From the NCBI RefSeq assembly GCF_002803515.1, contig NZ_PHQX01000001.1, positions 3,720,001 to 3,784,000 on the forward strand: a DNA stretch of 64,000 bases, written 5' to 3'. The notes under the pieces were generated by a model. The model was not told where the DNA came from, searched no databases, and was given only the letters and a program-made list of their open reading frames with translations. Every line of letters starts with the position of its first letter. Within the stretch, counting starts at the first letter, position 1. This document shows, piece by piece, positions 7,246-16,424 of this stretch. A program made the position numbers and the translations under genes. Source of the stretch: Stenotrophomonas lactitubi. Its GTDB lineage: Bacteria; Pseudomonadota; Gammaproteobacteria; Xanthomonadales; Xanthomonadaceae.

Positions 7246-8148
7246 ATGGGTGCGGTACTGCCCTTGCTGGCCCTGCGGGCCTTCGTTGAAACCAGCCGCC
7301 ACGGCAGCCTGACAGCGGCCGCCGAGGTGATGGGCGTGACACCCGGTGCCGTCAGCCAGCAGCTGCGGCAGTTGCAGGAACGGCTCGGCGTCAGCCTGTT
7401 CGATCGAACCCGCCATGGGGTGGTGCTCAGCGCGGCCGGCAGCCGCGTCTATCCGGAACTGCGTCAGGCCTTCGATCAGATCGCCAGCAGCCTGCACGCA
7501 CTGGAAGCGTGGCAAGGCAGGTCATCGTTGCGGATCAGCGCCGCGCCCAGTTTCGCCGCGCACTGGCTGGCGCCGCGACTGGCCGATTTCAGCGCGCGGC
7601 ATCCAGGAATCGACGTGCAGTTGGATGCCAGCCCCGCGCTGGTGGACCTGCGCCGTGATGGCGTGGACATCGCGATCCGGCATGGCCTGGGCCAGTATCC
7701 GGGGCTGCATGCAGAGCACCTGTTGGCACCGGCGTTGCTGCCGGTGGCAAGCCCCACGCTGCTGGCAACCGTGCCAGCGATCACCCGCGCGGAGCACTGC
7801 CTGCGGCTGCCGCTGCTGCAGGACAGCGAACGCAGTGACTGGCGTCTGTGGTTCCAGGCCCTGGGCCTGCCGCAGGATGCGCGCCTGCAGCGCGGCCCCG
7901 CCTTCGACGACGATCTGTTGTTGATACGTGCGGCGGCAGCCGGCCAGGGCATCGCGCTGGTGCGCGACATCCACGTGGCCGACGAAGTGGCCAGCGGTCG
8001 CCTGCAGGTGGTCCTGCAGCAGCCGTGGCCACAGTCCTTCGCCTACTACGCGGTGACCCGGCCTGGCAGCGATGGCAGCGACCGACCGATGGTGGCAGCG
8101 TTCCTGGCGTGGCTGCAGGACAACATGCCGGCAGCACGCGCAGCGTAG
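7246..8148 (+). CDS. LysR-family transcriptional regulator (GcvA-like)
   Basis: A 300-residue regulator with an N-terminal winged helix (LRAFVETSRHGSLTAAAEVMGVTPGAVSQQLRQLQERLG, about residues 9-60) and a periplasmic-binding-protein-like effector domain (RISAAPSFAAHWLAPRL, then DLRRDGVDIAIRHG). The latter phrases are typical of the GcvA/AmpR branch. It is divergently arranged from the GST-monooxygenase-MarR-AlkD-like run, which it may control. A dyad with T-N11-A spacing lies between them. A GGAGAATGGAAG stretch provides the ribosome site. Confidence 0.9.
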   Translation: MGAVLPLLALRAFVETSRHGSLTAAAEVMGVTPGAVSQQLRQLQERLGVSLFDRTRHGVVLSAAGSRVYPELRQAFDQIASSLHALEAWQGRSSLRISAAPSFAAHWLAPRLADFSARHPGIDVQLDASPALVDLRRDGVDIAIRHGLGQYPGLHAEHLLAPALLPVASPTLLATVPAITRAEHCLRLPLLQDSERSDWRLWFQALGLPQDARLQRGPAFDDDLLLIRAAAAGQGIALVRDIHVADEVASGRLQVVLQQPWPQSFAYYAVTRPGSDGSDRPMVAAFLAWLQDNMPAARAA

Positions 8149-8173
8149 CGACGGGTAATCCCGCACCGCGCCC

Positions 8174-8275
8174 GTAGATCCACCCCACGCGTGGATGCAG
8201 GCCAAAAAAAACCCCGCCTTCCGGCGGGGTTTTTCATTGCAGCAGGGAAGCGTGCCGACCTGGGTCGGCCGCTAC
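8174..8275. repeat. Two GTAG palindromes flanking the LysR/groL terminator
   Basis: GTAGATCCACCCCACGCGTG at 8174 opens one element (8174-8197). GTGCCGACC-TGG-GTCGGC ending in CGCTAC forms the second (8252-8275). They belong to different stem subfamilies and bracket the terminator at 8204-8235. Confidence 0.7.
8204..8235. terminator. Bidirectional terminator between LysR gene and groL
   Basis: A run of A, then ACCCCGCC-TTCC-GGCGGGGT, then a run of T. It can end transcription of both converging genes. Confidence 0.9.
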
Positions 8276-8289
8276 CGGTGCAGCGGGAC

Positions 8290-9993
<1,704 letters not shown>

Positions 9994-10022
9994 TCAGGGT
10001 ATGAAGCAGGTCGCGCCGACGC

Positions 10023-10310
10023 TCAGCCGATGACGGCGAGCACGTCGTCTTCGCGCAGGACCTTGTATTCGACGCCTTCGCTCTTGTACGAGCTGCCGGC
10101 GTACTGGCCGTAGATGACCTTGTCACCGACCTTCAGCGACGGAGCGCGCACGGTGCCGTTGTCCAGCGGCTTGCCCGGGCCCACGGCCACGACTTCACCC
10201 TTGGTGGACTTTTCCTTGGCGGAGTCCGGGATCAGGATGCCACCGGCGGAAACTTCGTCGGCTTCGATCGGCTTGACCACAACGCGGTCGTGCAGCGGCT
10301 TGATGCTCAT
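10023..10310 (-). CDS. groS: Co-chaperonin GroES
   Basis: The 95-residue heptameric lid of GroEL. It shows the standard [19 protein letters not shown] start, the mobile-loop region [20 protein letters not shown] segment, and the [21 protein letters not shown] core. AGAGGT provides the ribosome site. First gene of the operon; the leader region carries a CIRCE-like dyad and, further upstream, a sigma-32 promoter. Confidence 0.98.
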   Translation of the reverse strand: MSIKPLHDRVVVKPIEADEVSAGGILIPDSAKEKSTKGEVVAVGPGKPLDNGTVRAPSLKVGDKVIYGQYAGSSYKSEGVEYKVLREDDVLAVIG

Positions 10311-10356
10311 GTGGGACCTCTTAAGTTATTGATTGGTCTGAAAAAGTCCGGCGATG

Positions 10357-10383
10357 TTAGCACTCACACCAGGTGACTGCCAG
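10357..10383 (-). promoter_or_regulatory. Degenerate CIRCE (HrcA operator) of groES-groL
   Basis: TTAGCACTC at 10357-10365 is a perfect CIRCE half-site. After exactly nine bases GACTGCCAG matches the second half GAGTGCTAA at six of nine positions. It lies between the predicted transcription start and groES, the usual HrcA position. The decayed half may mean weakened binding. Confidence 0.75.
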
Positions 10384-10424
10384 CAACGCGCGTGAAAAAG
10401 CCCGACAGGTCGGGAGCACGACAG

Positions 10425-10452
10425 AGATGGAGACCCCCGGGGACCTTTCAAG
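10425..10452 (-). promoter_or_regulatory. Sigma-32 heat-shock promoter of groES-groL
   Basis: On the minus strand CTTGAAA (10452-10446) is followed after 13 bases by CTCCATCT (10432-10425). This is a full match to the -35 element and seven of eight to the -10 element CCCCATNT. Confidence 0.8.
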
Positions 10453-10619
10453 GCCCGGCCGGCAAATTTTTATCGATGCGCCGCGACAGCTCGATGTCCG
10501 CGGATCCGGTATTTTGGTGATGGGCGTCTCACTGTCAGATATCTGGCGTTCATTTACGACAAAGTGTCACCAGATCGGCTTTAGGGTGGCCCGGCATTCC
10601 CAATCACAAGGAGTAGTCG

Positions 10620-12410
10620 ATGCGATTGCTGTCCCCGCTCGCCGCCGCCTGCCTGCTGGCACTGGCCGCCGCGCCGGCCCAGGCCGAGGTCTTCATCAAC
10701 GAACTGCACTACGACGACAGCACCGCTGCCGGTGACGTCGGCGAAGCCATCGAAGTGGTCGCCACCGCCGGCGAGGACCTGTCCGGCTACCGCCTGTACC
10801 TCTACAACGGCAGCAATCCGTCGGCCGCCACGGTCTACGCCAACAACGCAGTACCGGCGGGAACCGCGGCCAGCTGCGGCAGCGCCACCCTGGCCGTGGT
10901 CACCTACCCCACCAACGGCCTGCAGAACGGCCCCAACGACGGCATCGCCCTGGTCGACGCCAGCGGCAAGGTGGTCCAGTTCCTCAGCTACGAGGGCGCG
11001 ATCACCGCTTCCGGTGGCCCCGCCGCCGGCATGACCAGCCAGAACATTCCGGTTGCCGAAACCAACAGCACCGCGGCGGGCACCTCGCTGCAGCTGACCG
11101 GCAGCGGCAGCCAGTACGCGCACTTCACCTGGGCCGAATCGGCCAGGCAGACCTTCGGCAGCTGCAACAACAACCAGACCTTCAGCGGCGGTGGCACCCC
11201 GGGCCCGAACACGCCGCCTTCGGTGTCCACCACCACGCCCGCACAGGGCAGCAGCACCTTCCCGGCCGCCGCCGACCTGGAAGTGGTGTTCAGCGAGACG
11301 GTCAACCTCGCCAGCGGCGCCTTCGCACTGACCTGCGGCACCTCCGGCAGCGTACCGCTGACCTGGCCGGCCAGCGGCAAGAGCGTGAAGCTGTCGACCA
11401 ATACCGCGCTGGTCGCCGGGGAAGCCTGCCGCTTCGACATCCGTGCCGCACGCATCACCGATGCGCAGGGTGCCCGCCCGGCGACCGACAGCCGCATCGC
11501 CTTCACCGTGGCCACCACCACCGGCAACCCGGACCCGGGCAATCCCGGCGGCCCGGCGGGCTATTACTCGAAGGTCAACACCAGCAGCCCCAGCCAGCTG
11601 CGCTGCTCGCTGCATGCCACCATCAAGGGCCACACCGCGTATCCGTACAGCGGCTCGGGCACCAGCACCTGGACCATCCTGGAGATCGCCGACGAAGATC
11701 CCAACAGCAGTGGCAAGATCCTCGATGCCTACCGCAACCGAAGCTACACCAAGGTGAGCGACCGTGCCGGCAGTGGCGGTGGCCTGAAGTACAACCGCGA
11801 GCACACCTGGCCCAATTCGCTGGGCTTTGCCAGCACCACCGGCGACAAGGGCCTGCCGTACGCGCCCTACACCGACACCCACATGCTGTACCTGACCGAC
11901 GCACAGTGGAACGCCGACCGCGGCAACAAGCCGTTCGGCAAGTGCGACGCCAACTGCGGCGAGCGTGCCACCGAGGCCAACAACGGCCAGGGCGGCGGCA
12001 GCGGCGGCTACCCGGGCAATTCGAACTGGGTACGCACGCCGGATGGCAACGCTGGCACCTTCGAAGTGTGGGGTGCGCGCAAGGGCGACATGGCACGCGC
12101 GGTGATGTACATGGCCATCCGCTATGAAGGGGGCAAGGATGCGGCCACCGGCCAGTCCGAACCGGACCTGGAACTGACCGACGACCGCAGCAAGATCGTC
12201 AAGACCAGCAGCTCGCCGGCCTACATGGGCCTGCTGTCGACCCTGATCGACTGGCATCTTGCTGATCCGCCGAGCGCTGCAGAACGTGCCCGCAATGACG
12301 TGATCTACAGCTTCCAGGGCAACCGCAACCCGTTCATCGACCACCCCGAGTGGGCCACCCCGGGCCTGTTCACCTCGGCCAAGCCGGCCACCTGCCAGCT
12401 GGCCAACTGA
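10620..12410 (+). CDS. Secreted endonuclease I with N-terminal lamin-tail and Ig-like domains
   Basis: A 596-residue exported nuclease. A signal peptide ends near APAQA (residue 22). Residues 23-185 start EVFINELHYDD and look like a lamin-tail domain. Residues about 205-303 (TPPSVSTTTPAQGSSTF, DLEVVFSETV) resemble a Big_5 Ig-like domain. The C-terminal part is an endonuclease I domain with RREHTW-type active site NREHTWPNS (His395) and the HMLYLTDAQWNADRGNKPFG segment of the beta-beta-alpha metal site. Expected role is non-specific DNA cleavage outside the cell or in the periplasm. AAGGAG lies seven bases before the start. Confidence 0.88.
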   Translation: MRLLSPLAAACLLALAAAPAQAEVFINELHYDDSTAAGDVGEAIEVVATAGEDLSGYRLYLYNGSNPSAATVYANNAVPAGTAASCGSATLAVVTYPTNGLQNGPNDGIALVDASGKVVQFLSYEGAITASGGPAAGMTSQNIPVAETNSTAAGTSLQLTGSGSQYAHFTWAESARQTFGSCNNNQTFSGGGTPGPNTPPSVSTTTPAQGSSTFPAAADLEVVFSETVNLASGAFALTCGTSGSVPLTWPASGKSVKLSTNTALVAGEACRFDIRAARITDAQGARPATDSRIAFTVATTTGNPDPGNPGGPAGYYSKVNTSSPSQLRCSLHATIKGHTAYPYSGSGTSTWTILEIADEDPNSSGKILDAYRNRSYTKVSDRAGSGGGLKYNREHTWPNSLGFASTTGDKGLPYAPYTDTHMLYLTDAQWNADRGNKPFGKCDANCGERATEANNGQGGGSGGYPGNSNWVRTPDGNAGTFEVWGARKGDMARAVMYMAIRYEGGKDAATGQSEPDLELTDDRSKIVKTSSSPAYMGLLSTLIDWHLADPPSAAERARNDVIYSFQGNRNPFIDHPEWATPGLFTSAKPATCQLAN

Positions 12411-12432
12411 CCGCGCAACGCTGCGGTCCACT

Positions 12433-12462
12433 GCCGTCGCCGGGCCCTGCCCCGGCGACGGC
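12433..12462 (+). terminator. Stable hairpin between endonuclease and cutA
   Basis: GCCGTCGCCGGG and CCCGGCGACGGC form a perfect 12-bp stem with a short loop just after the endonuclease gene. No T-run follows; instead a TATACT (-10-like) lies at 12465-12470 ahead of cutA. Confidence 0.5.
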
Positions 12463-12478
12463 CCTATACTCGACGGTC

Positions 12479-12817
12479 ATGTCGACCGTCGATCCCGTCC
12501 TGCTGCTGTTGACCACCTGCCCGGACCGGGCCAGTGCCGAGCGCATCGCGCACGCGCTGGTCGCCGAGCACCTGGCTGCATGCGTGACCCGCCTGGACGG
12601 CGCACAGTCGACGTACCGCTGGCAGGGCGAGGTCACCACCGACGCCGAACTGCAGCTGCTGGTGAAGACCACCGCAAGCCGTGTCGATGAAGCCATCGCC
12701 CGGATCGTCGAACTGCATCCGTATGAACTCCCGGAGTGCATCGCGGTCGAAACCCGGGCCGGCCTGCCGGCGTATCTGGACTGGATCCGGGCACAGACCC
12801 GGGAGGACACTGATTGA
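12479..12817 (+). CDS. cutA: Divalent-cation tolerance protein CutA
   Basis: A 112-residue trimeric ferredoxin-like protein linked to copper tolerance and often placed beside dsbD. Motifs: LLLTTCPDRASAERIA at the first strand, LAACVTRLDGAQSTYRW, EVTTDAELQLLVKTT, ELHPYELPECIAVE and a final YLDWIRAQT. ATG at 12479 gives the usual N-terminus. A frame opening upstream at 12350 overlaps the nuclease gene and is discarded. Its stop overlaps the TTG start of dsbD, so the two are translationally coupled. Confidence 0.95.
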   Translation: MSTVDPVLLLLTTCPDRASAERIAHALVAEHLAACVTRLDGAQSTYRWQGEVTTDAELQLLVKTTASRVDEAIARIVELHPYELPECIAVETRAGLPAYLDWIRAQTREDTD

Positions 12818-15204
12818 AGACTCTGTTTGCGCGTGGCGCCGCCTTGTGCGCTCTGTTGTGGCTTTCATTGCCGGCCTTCGCGCTGGATGAAAAAGATCTG
12901 CTGCCGGTGGACCAGGCGTTCGCGCTGACCGCCAGCGCGCCCGAACGTGGCCAGATCCAACTGCAGTTCAAGATCGCCCCCGGCTACTACCTGTATCGCC
13001 ACCGCACCACGGTGAAGGCCGATCCTGCCTTCAATGCCGCTGCGCTGCAGATGCCCGCAGGCAAGAAGCACCACGACGATTTCTTCGGTGAGGTGGAGAC
13101 CTACCGCGAGCGCCTGCAGGCCACCCTGCCCGGCGCGCCCACCGATGCCGCCGGCACCATCAGCCTGGAAGTGCGTTACCAGGGCTGCGCCGATGCCGGT
13201 GTGTGCTACCCGCCGCAGAAGCGCGTGGTGCAGGTGACCCTGCCCGGCGCGGGCGGTGCGGCTGCCACGCTGCCGACCGCACGCGCCACCGGCGCCAGTG
13301 CGTTCAACAACCCGCTGGCTGGCGCCGGTAGTGGCGGTGGCCTGCGGCTGCCGGGCACCAGCAACAGCCAGGCGCTGCCGCTGCCGTCGGAACAGGCGTT
13401 CGGCTTCGATGCCATCGCCAGCGATGGCAACACGCTGCTGCTGCGCTTCAGCCCGGCACCGGGCTACTACCTCTATCGCGACCGCACCTCGCTGAAGCTC
13501 GAAGGCAGCCCCGGGGTACTGGCCGACAAGCCGCGTTGGCCGGCGGCGCAGTCGCACCGCGACGAGCACTTCGGTGACGTGGCGGTCTATTTCAACCAGG
13601 TGGAGGTGCCGGTGCCGCTGCGCCGCAGCCGCGCCGAGGCCGTCGACAGCACGCTGGTGGTGACCTTCCAGGGCTGCCAGACCGATGGCATCTGCTACCC
13701 GCCGATGACCCGCCGGGTGAAGTTGTCGATCCCCGCCGGCAAGACCAACGCCACCAGTGATGCACCTGCTGCACGCGACGAAGTGATCCGTTCGCTGCCC
13801 GCTTCGGCCGCTGCCAGCACCCGCGAGGCCGCCAACGGCACGCCGCTGCGCCTGCTTCCGACCGTACCCAACGACGCGTCGGCCGCCACGGGTGGTGCCG
13901 ACGCCAGCAACGGCGCACGCGATGCCTTCGCCGCCGACGCGCAGCAGGACAATGCGCTGCGTACCAAGGCCCCCAGCCGCGTGCCGAAAACCGACAGCTC
14001 GTTGCTGTGGGTACTGCTGCTGGCGCTGGGCGGTGGCCTGGTGCTGAATCTGATGCCCTGCGTGCTGCCGATCCTGTCGCTGAAAGTGCTGAGCCTGGCG
14101 CAGAGCGGCGAAAGCCCCGAACGCGCCCGCAGCCATGCCATGTGGTACACGCTGGGCGTGCTGGTTGCCTTCGCGGTGATCGGCGCGCTGATGGTCGGCC
14201 TGCGCATGCTTGGCAACGCGGTCGGCATCGGTTTCCAGCTGCAGCATCCCGGCGTGGTCGCGGCGTTGGCCTACATCATGTTCGCGGTGGGCCTGAGCCT
14301 GTCCGGCGTATTCACGATGGGCGGCGGCATCGGCAACTTCGGCCAGTCGCTGGCGCGACGCAGTGGCCCGGCCGGCGACTTCTTCACCGGCGTGCTGGCC
14401 TGCGTGGTCGGAAGTGCCTGCGTGGGTCCGTTCTTCGGCCCGGCGGTGGCCTATGCCTTCGTTGCACCGCCAGTGGCGGCGATGCTGGTGTTCCTGTTCC
14501 TCGGCCTGGGCCTGGCCCTGCCGTTCCTGCTGATCGGTTTCGTGCCGGCGCTGGCCCGTCGCCTGCCCAAGCCGGGCCAGTGGATGGAAACCCTCAAGCA
14601 CGTGCTGGCCTTCCCGATGTACGCCGCCGCGTTGTGGCTGCTGTGGGTGCTGGGCAAGCAGCGCGGCGTGGATGGCATGGCGCTGGCGCTGGGTGGCCTG
14701 CTGCTGCTCACCGGTGGCCTGTGGCTGTTCGAGCGCAGCCGCTGGCGCAGCCAGCGCGCGGCCGGGCTGCTGGGCGTGCTGCTGGTGATCGCGGCGCTGG
14801 TGCCGGTGTGGGCCGTGACCCAGCTGGCACCGCCGGCACGTGCCGCGCAGGCGAGCAGCGAGAACGTGGTGGAGTATTCGCCGCAGATGCTGGACCGCCT
14901 GCGCGCTGACAACCGCGTGGTGTTCGTCAACATGACCGCCGACTGGTGCGTGAGCTGCAAGGCCAACGAACGCGCGGTGCTGTCGCGCCCGGAGTTCAAG
15001 GAACTGCTCAAGCGCACCAACGCGGTGTACATGCGCGGCGACTACACCAATGTGGACCCGCAGATCACCGCGTTCCTGGATGAGCACAAGGCCGTGGGCG
15101 TGCCGCTGTACGTGGTGTACGGCCCCGGCGCGCCGCCGACGGTGCTGCCCACCCTGCTGACCCAGGCGCTGGTGGAAGAAGCGCTGCTGCGCACCGCACG
15201 ATGA
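12814..15204 (+). CDS. dsbD: Thiol:disulfide interchange protein DsbD with duplicated N-terminal domain
   Basis: Inner-membrane protein that carries electrons from cytoplasmic thioredoxin to periplasmic thiols. The TTG start overlaps cutA. The 796-residue protein is longer than the roughly 565 residues of E. coli DsbD because the periplasmic alpha domain is present twice. One copy covers about 24-135 with Cys125 and Cys131 (GCADAGVCYPP). The other covers about 185-305 with Cys288 and Cys294 (GCQTDGICYPP). The membrane core keeps Cys416 in MPCVLP and Cys536 in SACVGP. A C-terminal thioredoxin domain has CVSC at 712-715. The signal peptide ends near PAFA. Second gene of cutA-dsbD-tlpA. Confidence 0.95.
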   Translation: MKTLFARGAALCALLWLSLPAFALDEKDLLPVDQAFALTASAPERGQIQLQFKIAPGYYLYRHRTTVKADPAFNAAALQMPAGKKHHDDFFGEVETYRERLQATLPGAPTDAAGTISLEVRYQGCADAGVCYPPQKRVVQVTLPGAGGAAATLPTARATGASAFNNPLAGAGSGGGLRLPGTSNSQALPLPSEQAFGFDAIASDGNTLLLRFSPAPGYYLYRDRTSLKLEGSPGVLADKPRWPAAQSHRDEHFGDVAVYFNQVEVPVPLRRSRAEAVDSTLVVTFQGCQTDGICYPPMTRRVKLSIPAGKTNATSDAPAARDEVIRSLPASAAASTREAANGTPLRLLPTVPNDASAATGGADASNGARDAFAADAQQDNALRTKAPSRVPKTDSSLLWVLLLALGGGLVLNLMPCVLPILSLKVLSLAQSGESPERARSHAMWYTLGVLVAFAVIGALMVGLRMLGNAVGIGFQLQHPGVVAALAYIMFAVGLSLSGVFTMGGGIGNFGQSLARRSGPAGDFFTGVLACVVGSACVGPFFGPAVAYAFVAPPVAAMLVFLFLGLGLALPFLLIGFVPALARRLPKPGQWMETLKHVLAFPMYAAALWLLWVLGKQRGVDGMALALGGLLLLTGGLWLFERSRWRSQRAAGLLGVLLVIAALVPVWAVTQLAPPARAAQASSENVVEYSPQMLDRLRADNRVVFVNMTADWCVSCKANERAVLSRPEFKELLKRTNAVYMRGDYTNVDPQITAFLDEHKAVGVPLYVVYGPGAPPTVLPTLLTQALVEEALLRTAR

Positions 15205-15761
15205 AGTGGCAACGGCCAGCACTGCTGTGGACAGCGGTGCTGGCTGCCGGGGTTGGCCTGTGGGCCGGCAATCGGCTGGCGCCGCCGCCGGTGGCGCAAA
15301 CCGCAGCGCCTGTTGCCGTATCGCCGCCGGCGTTGCCGGTGCTGCGCCCTGGTGATCCGCTGCCGGCGCTGGTCCTGCCCGATGCAGACGGCAACGCGCT
15401 GGATATCCGCGAGCGCTTCAAGGGCCAGCCATTGCTGGTCAATGTCTGGGCCAGCTGGTGCGGCCCGTGCGTGGAAGAAATGCCCGAGCTGGCCCGCTTT
15501 GCCGAGGGCCAGGGCACGCGCGGTGTGCAGGTGTTGGGCCTGGCGCTGGATACGCCGGACGGCGTGCGCGATTTCCTGCAGCGGGTTCCGGTGAACTATC
15601 CCATCGTCCTGGATACCCCCGGCCCACGCGATGCCAGCGTGCAGTTGGGCAATGCGCAGGGCCTGCTGCCGTACAGCGTGCTGTTCGATGCGCAGGGCCG
15701 GATGGTGAAGGCCAAGCTCGGCCCGTTCGCGCACGGCGAGATCGAAGGCTGGGCGAAGTAA
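15201..15761 (+). CDS. TlpA/ResA-type membrane-anchored thioredoxin-like protein
   Basis: A 186-residue periplasmic thiol oxidoreductase, anchored by one N-terminal membrane segment (residues 8-22). It has a redResoxin fold, WCGPC at 86-90, and a later cis-proline segment (GLLPYSVLFDAQG). The ATG overlaps the dsbD stop as ATGA, so its reductant is almost certainly the DsbD made from the same mRNA. Likely work is keeping periplasmic cysteines reduced, for instance in cytochrome c maturation; the exact target is not visible. Confidence 0.9.
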   Translation: MKWQRPALLWTAVLAAGVGLWAGNRLAPPPVAQTAAPVAVSPPALPVLRPGDPLPALVLPDADGNALDIRERFKGQPLLVNVWASWCGPCVEEMPELARFAEGQGTRGVQVLGLALDTPDGVRDFLQRVPVNYPIVLDTPGPRDASVQLGNAQGLLPYSVLFDAQGRMVKAKLGPFAHGEIEGWAK

Positions 15762-15762
15762 G

Positions 15763-16320
15763 GTCGGCAGGGCTGCGCCCTGCACCTGCAGAGGCCGAAG
15801 CAACAGCAACAGCCGAAGCAACGGCAACAGCGGGCTTCCGTGGGATGGCGGGGCGGTGTCGGATTGCGGGGGCGCCGCAAGTACGTCCTTGTAGGCTTGG
15901 CAGCCGCATCCATGCGGCTGACACCCCGCAATCCGACACCGCCCCACCTCTGACAGATTTCCGGCGTCTGATGGATCCACCTCATGCGTGGATGAATCTC
16001 CATCGGAATCGAATATTTCGACAATTGAACGAAGAGCATCCACGCATGGCGTGGATCTACGTGTCGACCAAGGTCGACACCCACCAACAGCCGCGGAAAT
16101 CTGTCGAAGGCGGGGTGGGTCCGGTTGCGGGGGCGTGAGCGCCATGGATGGCGCGACCGAGCTTACAGGGACGTACTTGCAGCGTCCCCCGCAACCGGAC
16201 CCACCCCGCCATCCCACGGAATGCACGCTTCTGCCGTTGCTTCGGCTGTTGCCGTTGAGGTTGCCGGCCAGCGGCCGGCACTACCGCTTCGGCGGGTGCA
16301 GGGCGCAGCCCTGCCGGCAA
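15763..16320. repeat. Composite palindrome with two large conserved-core hairpins
   Basis: A roughly 560-base inverted structure fills the gap after the tlpA-like gene. Outer arms share CAACAGCCGAAGCAACGGCA and TTCCGTGGGATGGCGGGG in opposite orientation. Hairpin A pairs 15850-15871 with 15924-15945 (22 of 22). Hairpin B pairs 16109-16133 with 16186-16210 (25 of 25) in the other direction. Both enclose the core GCAAGTACGTCC (15877-15900 and 16157-16180), followed by a mini-hairpin with the constant loop CATCCATG. Between them lie GTAG palindromes (15973-15993, 16037-16060) and GTGTCGACC-AA-GGTCGACAC (16061-16080). A further GTAG palindrome is at 16261-16284. No coding sequence is credible here. 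Confidence 0.85.
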
Positions 16321-16351
16321 CCCCTCCTTGACCGCAGCGGCCCGGGACCCG

Positions 16352-16378
16352 GAGAATTACGAGATTAATTCTCATTTG
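16352..16378. promoter_or_regulatory. Fur box ahead of the PepSY/flavodoxin reductase
   Basis: GAGAATTA-CGAGAT-TAATTCTC followed by ATTTGC; on the minus strand TGAGAATTAATCTCG matches about ten of fourteen defined positions of the Fur 7-1-7 core. It is AT-rich against a GC-rich background and lies about 50 bases before the start codon. Confidence 0.7.
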
Positions 16379-16424
16379 CTGTTGCGCAGGATGCGGGCGG
16401 CAGCCTCGACGGCCCTCGATCCCG

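Noticed and set aside
10511..10534. GTGA-N8-TCAC as a CRP/Clp site upstream of the endonuclease gene
   Set aside because: The spacer is eight bases where the CRP-type core needs six.
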